Below, piece after piece: positions 20,341-30,419 of a DNA stretch of 64,000 nucleotides. The stretch is from Chaenocephalus aceratus (Eukaryota > Chordata > Actinopteri > Perciformes > Channichthyidae). The stretch lies in contig CM043790.1 in the NCBI GenBank assembly GCA_023974075.1, forward strand, positions 2,784,523-2,848,522, read 5' to 3'. Position 1 is the stretch's first letter. Every line of letters starts with the position of its first letter. The notes below the pieces were generated by a model, which was given only the letters and a program-made list of their open reading frames with translations, ran no database searches and had not been told where the DNA came from. A program made the position numbers and the translations under genes.

Positions 20341-20433
20341 CCTGAAGGTGTGTGTTCTCGAGGTATTAGTGTGTGAAAGTCTTAGTTGAGTTTGTTCTCT
20401 CTGCTGTGTGATCACTCTCCATCTGCTACAACA

Positions 20434-20439
20434 TTTATA
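20434..20439 (-). promoter_or_regulatory. TATA box of the chemokine gene
   Basis: TATAAA on the minus strand (in CTATAAATG), 94 bp before the start codon. This predicts a 5'UTR of about 65 bp, short as in other inducible chemokine genes. Confidence 0.7.
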
Positions 20440-20457
20440 GTGGAGGAGAAGCCGGGG

Positions 20458-20467
20458 GGAAGACCCC
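20458..20467 (-). promoter_or_regulatory. NF-kappaB-type site, proximal
   Basis: GGGGTCTTCC on the minus strand fits the consensus GGGRNNYYCC at every position. It lies 19 bp upstream of the TATA box. NF-kappaB control is established for many CC chemokines; binding here is inferred. Confidence 0.55.
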
Positions 20468-20517
20468 AGCTTCATGGGAGTTCAGCGTCATGTGTCAGTA
20501 TCTCTTATCAACCCGAG

Positions 20518-20527
20518 GGGGGTTTCC
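20518..20527 (+). promoter_or_regulatory. NF-kappaB-type site, distal
   Basis: GGGGGTTTCC fits GGGRNNYYCC at every position, 50 bp further upstream than the proximal match and in the opposite orientation. Confidence 0.5.
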
Positions 20528-20540
20528 AGGCGCTTCTTGC

Positions 20541-20861
20541 GTCTGTATGTGTTTATATTTAGTCCATTGAACTTCCCTTAATCAATACTACTTTCTGACG
20601 AAACCTGTTTTCAAATGAAGAAGTACTTTCTTTCAGCGTGGTTTCCCTGTGCATCACACCGACCAAACTAATGTGGGCAAAACTTCTGCCTCCCGCTTAC
20701 ATCTCATCACTACCATAGATCCTTTAAAACAGTGTGTAAAGTAACCAAGAACACTTACTCAAATACAAATACACTACTTTACCATTTTTAGATACTAGTT
20801 ATTAACTTGAGTATTTACATTGTTGCTACTTTGTACTTCTCTAATCCACTACAATTCTAGG
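20541..20861. other. Chemokine 5' flank, no further gene
   Basis: No ORF of note. 20755-20850 carries phrases of the 'tacttgagta' dispersed repeat that is tandemly expanded at 12590-13090. Confidence 0.4.
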
Positions 20862-21062
20862 GATTCCTCCTCTGTTTCTCCCCTTGAGGTTTCTTCAATT
20901 TTTTAACATTAACTCGGGGGTTTCTTTGGAGTTTGTCCCTTGTCCGATGTGAGGGTCCAAGGACAGAGGGTGTCGTATTCATATTCTGTACAAACTGTTA
21001 AGTCCACTGAGACAAATGTTAAATGTGTGATATTGGGCTCTATAAATAAACTTTGATTGATT
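20862..21062 (+). mobile_element. LINE/SINE-type 3' end with TGATT tail
   Basis: The sequence ends 'gatattgggctctataaata' then 'aactttgattgattca', a terminal structure common at 3' ends of fish LINEs and their dependent SINEs. No coding part is present. Confidence 0.5.
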
Positions 21063-21076
21063 CAAAGTACTCATTA

Positions 21077-21735
21077 GGCAAGGCAAGGCAAGGCAGGCAA
21101 GGCAAGGCAAGGCAAGGCAAGGCAAGGCAAGGCAAGCAAGCAAGCAAGGCAAGGGCAAGGCAAGGCAAGGCAAGGCAAGGCAAGGCAAGGCAAGGCAAGG
21201 CGCAAGGCAAGTTTATTTATATAGCACCTTTCAACCAAGGCGATTCAAAGTGCTTTACTAAAAACAAAAGACATTAAGAAAATGGCATTTAAAATCAGTC
21301 ATTAAAAGAAAGATAATGAAATAAACATTAAAAGAAAAAAACATGGATAAAAGTTACAGTGCAGTTTAAGATATGAATAGTTCAATTAAAAGCAGCGACA
21401 AAAAGAAAAGTCTTCTTGCTGGATTTAAAAGTAGTCAGAGTTGCAGCGGACCTGCAGGTTTCTGGGAGTCTGTTCCAGATATTTGGAGCATAATAACTGA
21501 ACGCTGCTTCTCCATGTTTAGTTCTGACTCTGGGGACAGAAAGCTGACCAGTCCCTGAAGACCTGAGAGATCTGATGGTTCATCATTTAGCAGGAGGTCA
21601 GAAATGTATTTTGGGCCTAAAACCATTCAGTGCTTTATAAACCAGCAGCAGTATTTTGAAATCTATTCTTTGACACACAGGAAGCCAGTGTAAAGACTTC
21701 AGAACAGGAGTGATGTGATCCACTTTCTTAGTGTA
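21077..21735 (-). mobile_element. L2 LINE 3' end with long (AAGGC)n tail
   Basis: The left side is a tail of about 125 bp of mostly AAGGC units, then the 3'UTR and the ORF2 3' domain in reverse, cut off at 'cactttcttagtg'. The flanks on the right resemble the 'tacttttactt' repeat. 5' truncation is the norm for LINE insertions. Confidence 0.9.
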
Positions 21736-23292
21736 TTATAGAAAAAAGCAATTCAATATTTAAATATTGAGCAGAAAATCCTCACATTTAATAAATGGAA
21801 CTGTGAAAACATTTGTAATTACTTGTAACAGAGTATTACTATGGTATTTCTACTTTTACTTTAGTACAAGATCTGAGTACATCTTCTCGCTCTGCTATAC
21901 GTTTATTCAATGAATAAAGGAAAGAAGGCCACAAGCTACTGGATACAATAAATCCCCCAAACATTTGATTTGTGTTTGCAAACTCCCACTATAAATTCCC
22001 TCTATTAATACAAACATTTCTCAAAAATTCCTATTTGTAATCATATCAATGGCCTCTAAATAGAGATGTAATAGTCTTGGGCGGTAACTAGTGATGACTT
22101 GTTTGAATGGCATTTCATTGCCACGGCACAGCAGAACAACCGGTTTGGAGATTCTCATGGATTTTCACAAGGATCTTTGCACAACAGTAACAATATATCA
22201 ATAACACCAGGATGATACTTCCTTTTGATAGTTTGGACGAGTTTTGAACGTCCAAACCACGTGAATATGTGATGAACGGATATGACTGGAGTTAGTTTAG
22301 TTTATTTAGTTTATAACGGATATGTCTAGTTAGTTTCACAAAGGGAAAGTTTCCTTCTTCCTCCTCAGTTGTGTCATGTCCTTTAGATACATTAAACTCA
22401 AGCTCACTCTGTTCAACAAGAAGACATTATTTTCCAAAATATGCTCTCCAATAATGTTTATGATAAAATAAACTCAAGATAGTCCTTCATCATCATCAAG
22501 AGGGATGAAGACCATGTGCTTATAAGCTCAGAAAAAGTGACTAAGAGGCTTTTGTTAGGTAAATCATTGACTTCCATGCGTAACTCAGGTATGATGATTT
22601 GCAGATGATGCCAGTGACAAAATACATGAATCTGACTGCATGTATTTCACTGAAAAAACTGTTTTCATGTTGTTATAGTTTAGGACTGGAAAGGCACTAA
22701 AATAAATGACATGTTGAGATGGAAGTGTCCTTGAACATGATCAACAAGTGGGCTTTAGGTTGTGGGCAGTGAATAAAGCTGTAAATACAACATTGTCATC
22801 AAAGCCAGCTCTCAATGTATTTAGAGTTGAGTTTCTTTTCAGATGTTAAAGTGCATATGAAATCACCTTTTCGCTGTTCTTCATGTTACCGCCAACTCCT
22901 GAGGGAATATGTTGAGCAATTAAAGGCTCTATGTGTATGAGCTTGATGATCACTTTGTTTGAGTTTATCAGAGCTCTTTGTTGCAATCCCGGAAAAAGAT
23001 GGAAAGGGTGGGAAGACTGAATGATAATAGTTAATCTAGTGGTAGAAGGGGGTATCATGCACCCCCTGAAATATACTTTTAATCAGCTTTTCTAGATTGG
23101 AAAGACTTTCACTCTTTTTTACACACCTTTCCACTATATCTCAGCCATTATTGCAGACAACTGAACAAATAAGGTATCCAGATCCATGTTTTGAGGGTCA
23201 AGGAACACAATACAATTATTCTTAAAGTGATCACATGTGTCTGTGGCAAGCTATTATGCTAATTAGTGCCACCATTACAAAGAAAATTGCAT
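21736..23292. other. Intergenic, no gene seen
   Basis: No ORF with recognisable content. 21835-21885 has phrases of the 'acttttactttagtacaaga' repeat; the rest looks like unique AT-rich DNA. Confidence 0.45.
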
Positions 23293-23346
23293 TTAAAGGT
23301 CCCATGTCATGCTTTTCCGGTTATTACCCGTCCCCTTGTGTGTTAT
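23293..23346 (+). mobile_element. Left piece of TTAA-type repeat, cut by Gypsy copy C
   Basis: Starts at TTAA (23290s) with AGGTCCCATGTCATGC and matches the minus strand of 17447-17498. It stops at the Gypsy target duplication GTTAT and resumes at 34016 with 'gttatgaagg'; the intact copy at 17166 reads 'gttacgaagg' there, which confirms the junction. Confidence 0.8.
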
Positions 23347-23843
23347 TGTCACGATCTGTCTGTGTTTGTGTTTTGTCTTGTCTAGATCTGTCTTTGGTTT
23401 TCTGTCTGCGTTGTGTCTTGTCTAGATCTGTCTTTGGTTCTCTGTCTGCATTGTGTTTTGTCTGGTTTAGATCTGTCTGTGGTTCCCTGTCGTTAGTTTT
23501 CCCTGGTGTGTCTAATTTACCCGATTGTGTTCACCTGGTGTCCCTGTGTTTTCTCCTCCCTCCTCACCTGTCTCTTGTTTGTATGATTAGTCTTGTGTGT
23601 ATTTAAGTTCTGGTTTTTCTGTCTGTCTTTGTCGGTTTCGTCTTGTGTAATGACGTGGTCCTTCAGATCCAACGGCCGACGAGTGGTAGAGAACGGAGAA
23701 GTGGTGTACAGGGTACGATTTTAAAAGCGTTTGTGAGGTTTTTTTCACGGAACCTACATATTCGTTGCTTTGGCGAACGGGTGTGGGGGTTTCTTTGAAC
23801 GCCCCCCTGGGGGTTCTTCCCCTGAGCTGTTTTTTTTTTTTTT

Positions 23844-24530
23844 ATGACAGATTCAATGGCAACTGAGCCAGGAATGGACAAGACCACGGCAACGCGGATC
23901 ATGGACAACGAGAAAGAGGGGGGCAAAACGGACGGAAAGGAGGATACCGACGAAGGACAAAACAAGAAAACGGGAGAGGAGGAAACAAGAAAGGAGAAGG
24001 GGAGTGAGAGGTACAGTGTAGAACTAACTGTGGATGGAGGAGCCGCAGTAACTTACTAAAGGGAATACAAACAAAGTGTGGGGTGTGGACGGGTGCAGAG
24101 TGAGAGGGGAGCGGCTATATGAAGTCACCATGCGGACCTGTCTAGGGAAAATGAAAATAATGGAGGGGCTGAGGGTGAACGGGGTCTTGGTGCACGCACA
24201 TGACCTCTTGAACAAAGATCTGACTGTCTCGTTCCTAAATCTGCCGGTATATGTACCTGATAGGATGATACTCAAGAGAGTGGGGGGTCGAGCCCATCTC
24301 GGCAATCAAAAAAAGAGTGTGGCCGGGCACAGAGATCACAGACGGCACCAGATTCCTGAGAGTAAGGTTCAATGACGAGGTCAGCTCCCTCCCCTATTCC
24401 ACAGAGTTAGACACAGTGAGGGGGCGGAGTACTTCAGAGTGTTGCACAATCGCCAGGTTCCTGTCTGCCGGCTGTGCACCCAGCCCGGTCACTTCTTTAG
24501 GGAGTGCCCGGAGTTTAAGTGAGAGGAGGA
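23844..24530 (+). pseudogene. ORF1 of the Tx1-like LINE, CCHC knuckle, frameshifted
   Basis: It starts MTDSMATEPGMDK with an acidic/lysine-rich leader, then stops at 24057. In shifted frames it continues with LYEVTMRTCLGKMKIMEGL, LNLPVYVPDRMIL, TRFLRVRFNDEVSSLPYST and CRLCTQPGHFFREC at 24466-24507, a C-x2-C-x4-H-x4-C zinc knuckle. ORF1 proteins of this type coat the LINE RNA. At least three frame changes make it non-functional. Confidence 0.75.
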
Positions 24531-25050
24531 AGAGAAGGAGGACAAGGAGGAAGACGAGGAGCAAGATGAAGACGAGGAAGACGAGGAGGACGACGAGGAG
24601 GACGGGGAAGGGGCGGAAGGAGCGAAGAAAAAGACCCTTTGAGGAGGTCAGCGATGAGGATGAAGGCCTGAGTGGGGGGAGGAGCGGCCGGAGGTGAGGA
24701 TGGAGCTAAGAAAAGTGCAAGGCAGAGCGGCGGAGGCGCCGAAGGGAGCAGCAGCAGGGGAAAGAAGTGTTGGAGTCCTGGAGTGGTGGAGGACATCTCG
24801 GAGGCATCAGAGATGGAGGAGGGAGTGCTGGAGGAGGACGCTGTGGGTGCCATGGTCTTCGGGAACCCTAATGATGAGCAGAGGGGCCGCGGCATGAGGA
24901 GAAACAGGCGTGAGGATGAGAAGAAGACCTCAGCGGAGAACGCCGGGCGGAGTGCTAGACGCAAAGAGGACAAGGAGAGGGAGATGGAGAAAAGGAGAGC
25001 GAGCTCAACAGAGGGGGAGCTCGAGAAAGAAATCAGCTTAAGGTAACGAT
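24531..25050 (+). pseudogene. Acidic, Lys/Glu-rich C-terminal part of LINE ORF1
   Basis: Purine-rich DNA coding EEEKEDKEEDEEQDEDEE-type sequence in one frame and RKKTRS-type in another, then SGRGKKC-like and 'EREMEKRRASSTEGELEKE' near 24970-25030. Low-complexity charged tails are usual in ORF1 of Tx1 LINEs. No catalytic motif. Confidence 0.5.
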
Positions 25051-25059
25051 GTTAAGGAC

Positions 25060-25420
25060 GCTTATTATAATAACATCCCTTTTGATGGCAACCATCTCCT
25101 CCTTTAACGGCAATGGCTTCAAAAGTAGGATTAGAAGAGAACGGGCGCTAATTCTATGTGGGGGCCAGTTATAACATGTATGCAGGAGACACATTGGGAT
25201 GGGGAGTGTGTTGGAGGAGGTAAGAAAGGAGTGGATGGGTGAAGTGTTTGCAAATAATGGGAGTGTACATGCTAGGGGGGTGGCGATACTTATCAACTCA
25301 GGGGAGGTAAGGAATGCAAGGGAGGTTGAGGATGATGGTGAAGGGAGAATGATTGGAGTACAGTATGAATACATGGGGGAGAAGTTCAAGTTGATAAATG
25401 ATGATGATGATGAGGATGTG
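25060..25420 (+). pseudogene. ORF2 endonuclease start of Tx1-like LINE, truncated
   Basis: It encodes ISSFNGNGFKSRIRR and after frame changes ILCGGQL, RRHIGMG, EEVRKEWMGEVFANNGSVHARGVAILI and YMGEKFKLIN. This is the N-terminal half of an APE-type endonuclease (start of strand 1 to the HARGVAIL block). It breaks off in a GAT repeat, and the catalytic C-terminal part and the RT are absent. Confidence 0.7.
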
Positions 25421-26596
25421 TAAATGAAGGAAAAGAGGGTGCGGCCAATGCGGGGGGGGGAAGGAGTGTGGAGTGTGAGTATGCTGTTGAGAGGAAGGAT
25501 AAAAAGAGGATGAAGGGGAGTGAGAAGGAGGAAGAAGAAGCTGAAGATATGGGAACTGGGGGGGGGGAAATGATGTAGAGGTTGAGATGGAGGAGACTGA
25601 GGGGGGGGAGGTGGTGAAGTAAGGGAGAGCGGAAGACAAGAGGGGAGAAGGGGGAAAGGATGAGGAGGTTGAGTCAGAGGAGGGGGGAAGGGATGGGGGG
25701 ATAGGATGGACGAAGATGAGGAGGAGCAGAGACAGAGAGAGGAAGAGCTTATGAAAATGAAGATTTTGAGGCATAAAAAGGACGAAGTTGAGTTAGCGGG
25801 GAGTAGAGGAATGATGACGTGGTGGTGAGGGAGGAGGAAAGAGGAGGTGGAAGATAGTGAAGGACATTCGAGCGATGAGGGGAATATGAGTGATGTTTGG
25901 AATAGTGAGGATAGTAAGAGGGAGGAGAGTGGGAATGAGGAACAGGAGGTGCAGAGACAGAAGGAAAAGGACCTTCTATTTGAGAGGGAGATGAGGGGGA
26001 AAAAAGAAGGAAAAGAGAAAGCAGCCACAAGAGCGAGGATGGAGGGAGCTCAAGGGTTGGAAGCGCATCTCAGTGAACATAGGAAGGTAATGATAAAGGT
26101 GTCTGGGTGGAGTGCAAGGAGAACGTGCATCACCTCAGGGTTAGGCAAAGGGCGTTTGGGGGGAGGGAGGGGAAACCGTGGCGATATGGAGGACATTGGG
26201 AAAAGAGAAAAGTAAAGGCGATAGCTGTCACTCGGGTAGACGTGGATGAAGGGAATTGGGGATGGTGAATTGAAAACAATATGATGTGTTAACGTGTTAC
26301 AATGTTGGGAATGATGTTGAGATGAATGATGTGGGAAAAGAGAAAGGAATGGGCGATTACTGAGACTGTGAAAGATGTGGGAAATGGAAGATGGGATACA
26401 GAGTAATTGATGGTTGTGATGTGTGACAAAAGTGTGTGATGGTTTGAACATGTTTCTGCTATATTTGAGAATGCTTCATGAAAGCTGAGATTTTGTTGAA
26501 ATTGATTTGTTGAAAGCCTTGGGGTCCTTTCGTTTTGGGGATCAGTAAGGTGGACTATTATGTTTTTAAAATGTAACTTTGTTTATATTTTTCTAT
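25421..26596 (+). other. Purine-rich remainder of the Tx1-like LINE
   Basis: Up to about 26220 the plus strand is almost entirely A and G, with several G8-G10 runs. The 331-residue minus-strand frame over it is a Ser/Pro/Phe-rich artefact of that skew. From 26220 to 26600 there is 3'UTR-like sequence ending in poly(A). Confidence 0.6.
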
Positions 26597-26754
26597 AAAA
26601 AAAAAAAGAAGTAAGGACTTGGTCTGCGGTGAGTGTTCTGTTCAGTCTTTGTTAAATCGTTTAGCCTTGAAATAAGGAGTTATTTTGTCACTTGAATCTG
26701 CATTTGGGTCCTACTTCCTACACACATCGTAACAGAACGAACCGACCAGAGAAT

Positions 26755-27160
26755 ATGGGCCGAGCAGATCCTTTTGAGCAGGAACTATTGGATTATACCT
26801 TCTCTTTGACTAACTGCGCTCATCGATGGGTAGGAGCGGTCAGGGTTCAGCAGCGAGATGCTGCTCTGGCAGATGCATTCCACCTTACGATGAAGAATCA
26901 GATTTGGTTAAATTCTTACCAGCCTGGCTTTTGGATTACCTCACGGTTTGTTTTCCCGATCCTGATAGACCCAGGTCTCCCAATTCCCTTTTTGATACCA
27001 CACACATCGGTGTGGTCTGTCTGGCGTCAGCCCCTGCTTCTCACCCAGTGTTTGCTACAGTCCAGGAGCCATTCGCTGGTACTCGTCTGGCTTTTGGAGG
27101 TCCACGGAGCCTCCAAACGGCTCCTAAAAGAAGGAGTCGCAAGGCCAGGTTAGCAGCACA
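26755..27160 (+). CDS. Gag-like N-terminal ORF of Gypsy copy C (remnant)
   Basis: It starts MGRADPFEQELLDYTF 20 bp after the LTR end, in the normal gag position, and continues CAHRWVGAVRVQQRDAALAD. The 20-bp gap would hold the primer-binding site. After about 60 codons the frame drifts; the block LAFGGPRSLQTAPKRR, shared with copy B, is in another frame. I recognise no capsid or zinc-knuckle motif. It supports a family with a short gag-like head followed by repeats. Confidence 0.45.
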
Positions 27161-27740
27161 GCCCAAAGGGCCAATGGTGACAGACCCAGTTCTGGCCCAT
27201 ACAGCCATGTTTCCGGCTCCAGAACCGGACCTTACAGCCATGGCTCCGGCTCCAGAGCCGGCCCATTCAACCATGTTTCCGGCTCCAGAAACCGGACCTT
27301 AAGCCATGTTTCCGGCTCCAGAACCGGACCTTACAGCCATGATTCTGGCTTCAATTCGGACTCCAGTACTGGCCTCAGCAGCCATGGTTCCAGAACCAGT
27401 TCCGGCCCCAGCAGCCATGGTCCCAGACTCAGTTCTGCCCCAGCGGCCATGTTTTCCGGTCCTGGTTCCGGCCCCAACAGCCATGGTTCCGGCCCCAGCA
27501 GCCATGGTTCCGGCCCCAGCAGCCATGGTTCCAGACCCAGTTCTGGCCCCAGCAGCCATGGTTCCAGACTTAGTTCTTGGCCCCAGCAGCCATGGTTCCA
27601 GACCCAGTTCTGGCCCCAGCAGCCATGGTTCCAGACCTAGTTCTGGCCCCAGCAGCCATGGGTCCCAGGCCCCAGTTCCGGCCCCAGCGGCCATGGTTCC
27701 AGACCCAGCTCTGGCCCCAGCTGCCATAGTCCCATCTCTT
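27160..27740 (+). repeat. AAMVP-type codon repeats in Gypsy copy C
   Basis: Units of 24-48 bp built on 'ggccccagcagccatggttc' encode PAPAAMVPAPAAMVP and PDPVLAPAAMV variants. The open frame 27306-27782 consists almost wholly of these. The order matches copy B at 6370-6570. Confidence 0.8.
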
Positions 27741-28224
27741 GTCCCATCTCTGGTCCCTTCTCTAGTCTTTCTCGAGTCCTAATTCAAGTTCCTTCTCTAG
27801 GTCCCTTCTCTGGTCCCCTCTCTATTCTCTTCTCGAGTTCCCCCTCTAGTCCCTTCCCAAGTCCCTTCTCTAGTCCCTTCCCTAATCCCTCCTCAGGTCA
27901 CTTCTCTAGTCCCTTCTCCAGTCCCACCTCTAGTCACTTCTCAGGTACCAACTCTAGTCCCATCTCTAGTCCTTTCTCTAGTCCTTTCTCTAGTCCCTTC
28001 TCCAGTCCCTTCTCAAATCCCAACTCTAGTCCCCTCTCCAGTTCCCTCTCGAGTCCCCTCTCCAGTTCCTTCTCAAGTCCCCTCTCCACTCCCTCTCGAG
28101 TTTCCTCTCAAGTCCCCTCTCAAGTCATCTCTCGAGTTCACTTTCAAGTCACCTCTCAAGTCAACTCTCAAGTTTCCTCTCGAGTTCCCTCTCAAGCCCT
28201 CTCTCGAGTTCCCACTCAAGTCCC
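27741..28224 (+). repeat. 12-bp CTCTCGAGTCCC-type block of copy C
   Basis: Degenerate 12- to 16-bp units ('cccttctctagt', 'cccctctcaagt'), shorter and more diverged than the block at 7468-8255. It is interrupted on the right by the L2 insertion. Confidence 0.75.
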
Positions 28225-28959
28225 TACTTGTTTATTTCTAACATATTCAACTACCTGCGTCATCAATCTGTTCCCTCTGCCAAGGACAAGCGGCAAGAGG
28301 AATAAAAACGGGAGAAAGACACAACACATCGCGCAGAAAACCCTGAAAAAGTATCACTGCACCCCCTGAGGAATGTTCTGATTATGGGAGACCTATGACA
28401 CAAATGGAGGAGTCTCCACTGCCCGTCACCCCCCTGTCAACACCTTCGAGGATACTCTTCATTCATCCCCCAGCTCTCTCTACTCTCCGCTCACCCTTTC
28501 ACCCTCGCCCACCCCCCTGGAGTTCGATGACCGCATGAAGGCGACACGCAGGGTTGGCAGCATGTCCTTTACCCCCGCCCCTCAACGACGCCCACCAAAA
28601 TCACCGAAGCAGAGATGCGCACCATCTCCCCCGGGTTACAGTGTAGCCCTCACCCTGCCCTCCTATGATGAGAGGAGCAGGGTGGTGGGTCCTCCCTCCC
28701 CTTCAAAGCCTGATAGGGATGTGTGTGTACAAAACGCTGCAAACTGATATCTGCTGGGTCCAGGCTCAAGGGCGTATGGCACTCTCAACTCTTTCCAGGA
28801 CATGCCGGGGCCCTGCCTGCCAGTAGCTTTGCCGATATCTGTGTTGATAGGTAATAGATTAAGAGCGGAGAATCATCTTAGATACAGGAAGCGCTTAAAC
28901 GTGTGTGTGTGAGTTTATCTAATTTAGCAGTGATTCCATGTCAGCCACAGCTTGTTACA

Positions 28960-29630
28960 AAAAACATGACTGATAGTGTGTTTAACAAACTTAAACTAGC
29001 TTAATACAATGTCAGGTCTTTGGCAGGAAAAACATTTTTAATCAATGATTTTATCACTGAGCACAATCTCGATTTTATGTTTTTTAACAGAAACTTGGAT
29101 TGAACAAAATAACAGTGCAGCTGTTCTTATTGAATCAACCCCTCCCAACTTTAGTTTTATGAGTCAGGAAAGAATGCATAAGAAAGGGGGTGGAGTTGCT
29201 ATTCTGTTTCAATGATTCCCTTCAATGCAGAAAGACATCTTATGGGGAACTTTGATTATTTTGAATATGTGGCCCTTCAGCTGAAATGCTCCTCTCGAGC
29301 GCTGTTCCTAAATATCTATAGGCCACCCAAATACTGTGCAAGCTTTGTTGATGACTTACTGAACTGCTGTCTATAGTGTGTATTGACTTTGACCGTCTAG
29401 TCATTGTTGGTGATTTTAACATCCATGTTGACAACCCCCAGGACAGAGGGGCTAAAGAACTGTTTTGTGTTCTTGATAGCTATGGACTGACTCAGCATGT
29501 GACGGAGCCCACGCACAATAAGGGGCACACTCTGGACTTAATTATCTCAAAGGGTCTGAATATCTCTAAGGTTGTGGTGACTGATGTTGCACTCTCTGAC
29601 CATTCCTGTGTTTTTCTTTGAGAGCTCTAT
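28960..29630 (+). pseudogene. L2 ORF2 endonuclease domain, frameshifted
   Basis: It encodes YNVRSLAGKTFLINDFI, FLTETWIEQN, RMHKKGGGVAIL, then VIVGDFNIHVDNPQDRGAK, HTLDLIISKGLNISK and LSDHSCVF. GDFN and SDH are the conserved APE-type endonuclease motifs that nick target DNA for reverse transcription. Frame changes near 29210, 29350 and 29620 disrupt it. Confidence 0.85.
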
Positions 29631-30419
29631 TTCTGTTCACACAAGTGTTCAAAAAGAGGTAACCACAAAGCGATATTTAACTGAAAATACTAGGGAAATG
29701 TTTACTCAGAATTTTTCTTCCACACTTGCCCCTGCTAACATCTCAGTAAATGAGCTAGTAGATCATTTTAATTAAAAATGTTATAGATGCCATTGCTCCA
29801 ACTAAGGTAAAGGAGTGTCTGGGAAGAAAATATCTCCATGGAGAAAGGCCATGACCGTGAAAACAGAAAAAGAGAATGTCGAAAAGCTGAACGCAGGTGG
29901 CGAAAAACAATCTCCAGGTTCACTTTGAAATCTATAAAGAGAGACTTGGCCTGTATAATTTGGAATTGAAAAAACGCACGACAATCGTTCTTCTCTGACA
30001 TCATTACCAAAAACAAAACAACGCACGTGCCTTGTTTTGCTACCGTCGACAGACTAACTAACCCCCCAGTGTCAGTAGCCTCTGAATTTCTATCCACCAG
30101 GGCGTGCAATGATTTTGCCTCCTTCTTCACTGACAAAATTCAGAAATCAGACAAGCAGTCAGTGCCTCTGCATCAGGTACAGCAAATGTGTTGTCTCTGT
30201 GTCCACTTAACATCAAGTCAAACACCATGACACAATTCCATCAGATTAATGATAAAACCTAGAGGACATTATACAACTTCTGAAGTCCTCCTCCTGCTGC
30301 CTTGATATTATTCCAACAGATGTTTTGCCTTGCATGGCCTCAGATCTACTTCATATAGTAAACAAATCTCTTCACTCAGGTAATTTTTCCACAGGCCCTG
30401 AAAACTGCAGTCATTAAAC

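Larger units (their letters stand above)
23662..26610 (+). mobile_element. Tx1-like LINE inserted in the LTR
   Basis: The insert lies between imperfect 15-bp duplications (23647-23661 and 26611-26625; 3 mismatches) and ends in an A-run at 26597-26607. It has an ORF1 with a CCHC knuckle and the start of an ORF2 endonuclease, then long purine-rich sequence, with no reverse transcriptase. Arrangement and ORF1 wording resemble the L1/Tx1 group of fish LINEs. It is internally deleted and not active. Confidence 0.75.
23347..26734 (+). mobile_element. 5' LTR of Gypsy copy C, interrupted
   Basis: The left part 23347-23661 and right part 26611-26734 together make an LTR like that at 8988-9372, although the first half carries a local duplication around 'cttgtctagatctgtctttg'. 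It ends CACACATCGTAACA at 26734. The 3-kb interruption is the Tx1-like LINE. Confidence 0.85.

Noticed and set aside
20341..20475. Upstream in-frame ATG extending the chemokine by 45 residues
   Set aside because: The extension crosses the TATA box and would hide the signal peptide; the ATG at 20340 is the natural start.
25033..26028. 331-residue minus-strand ORF, the longest in the window
   Set aside because: It is the complement of a purine-rich tract; the Ser/Pro/Leu/Phe-rich product has no domain and lies antisense to a LINE.
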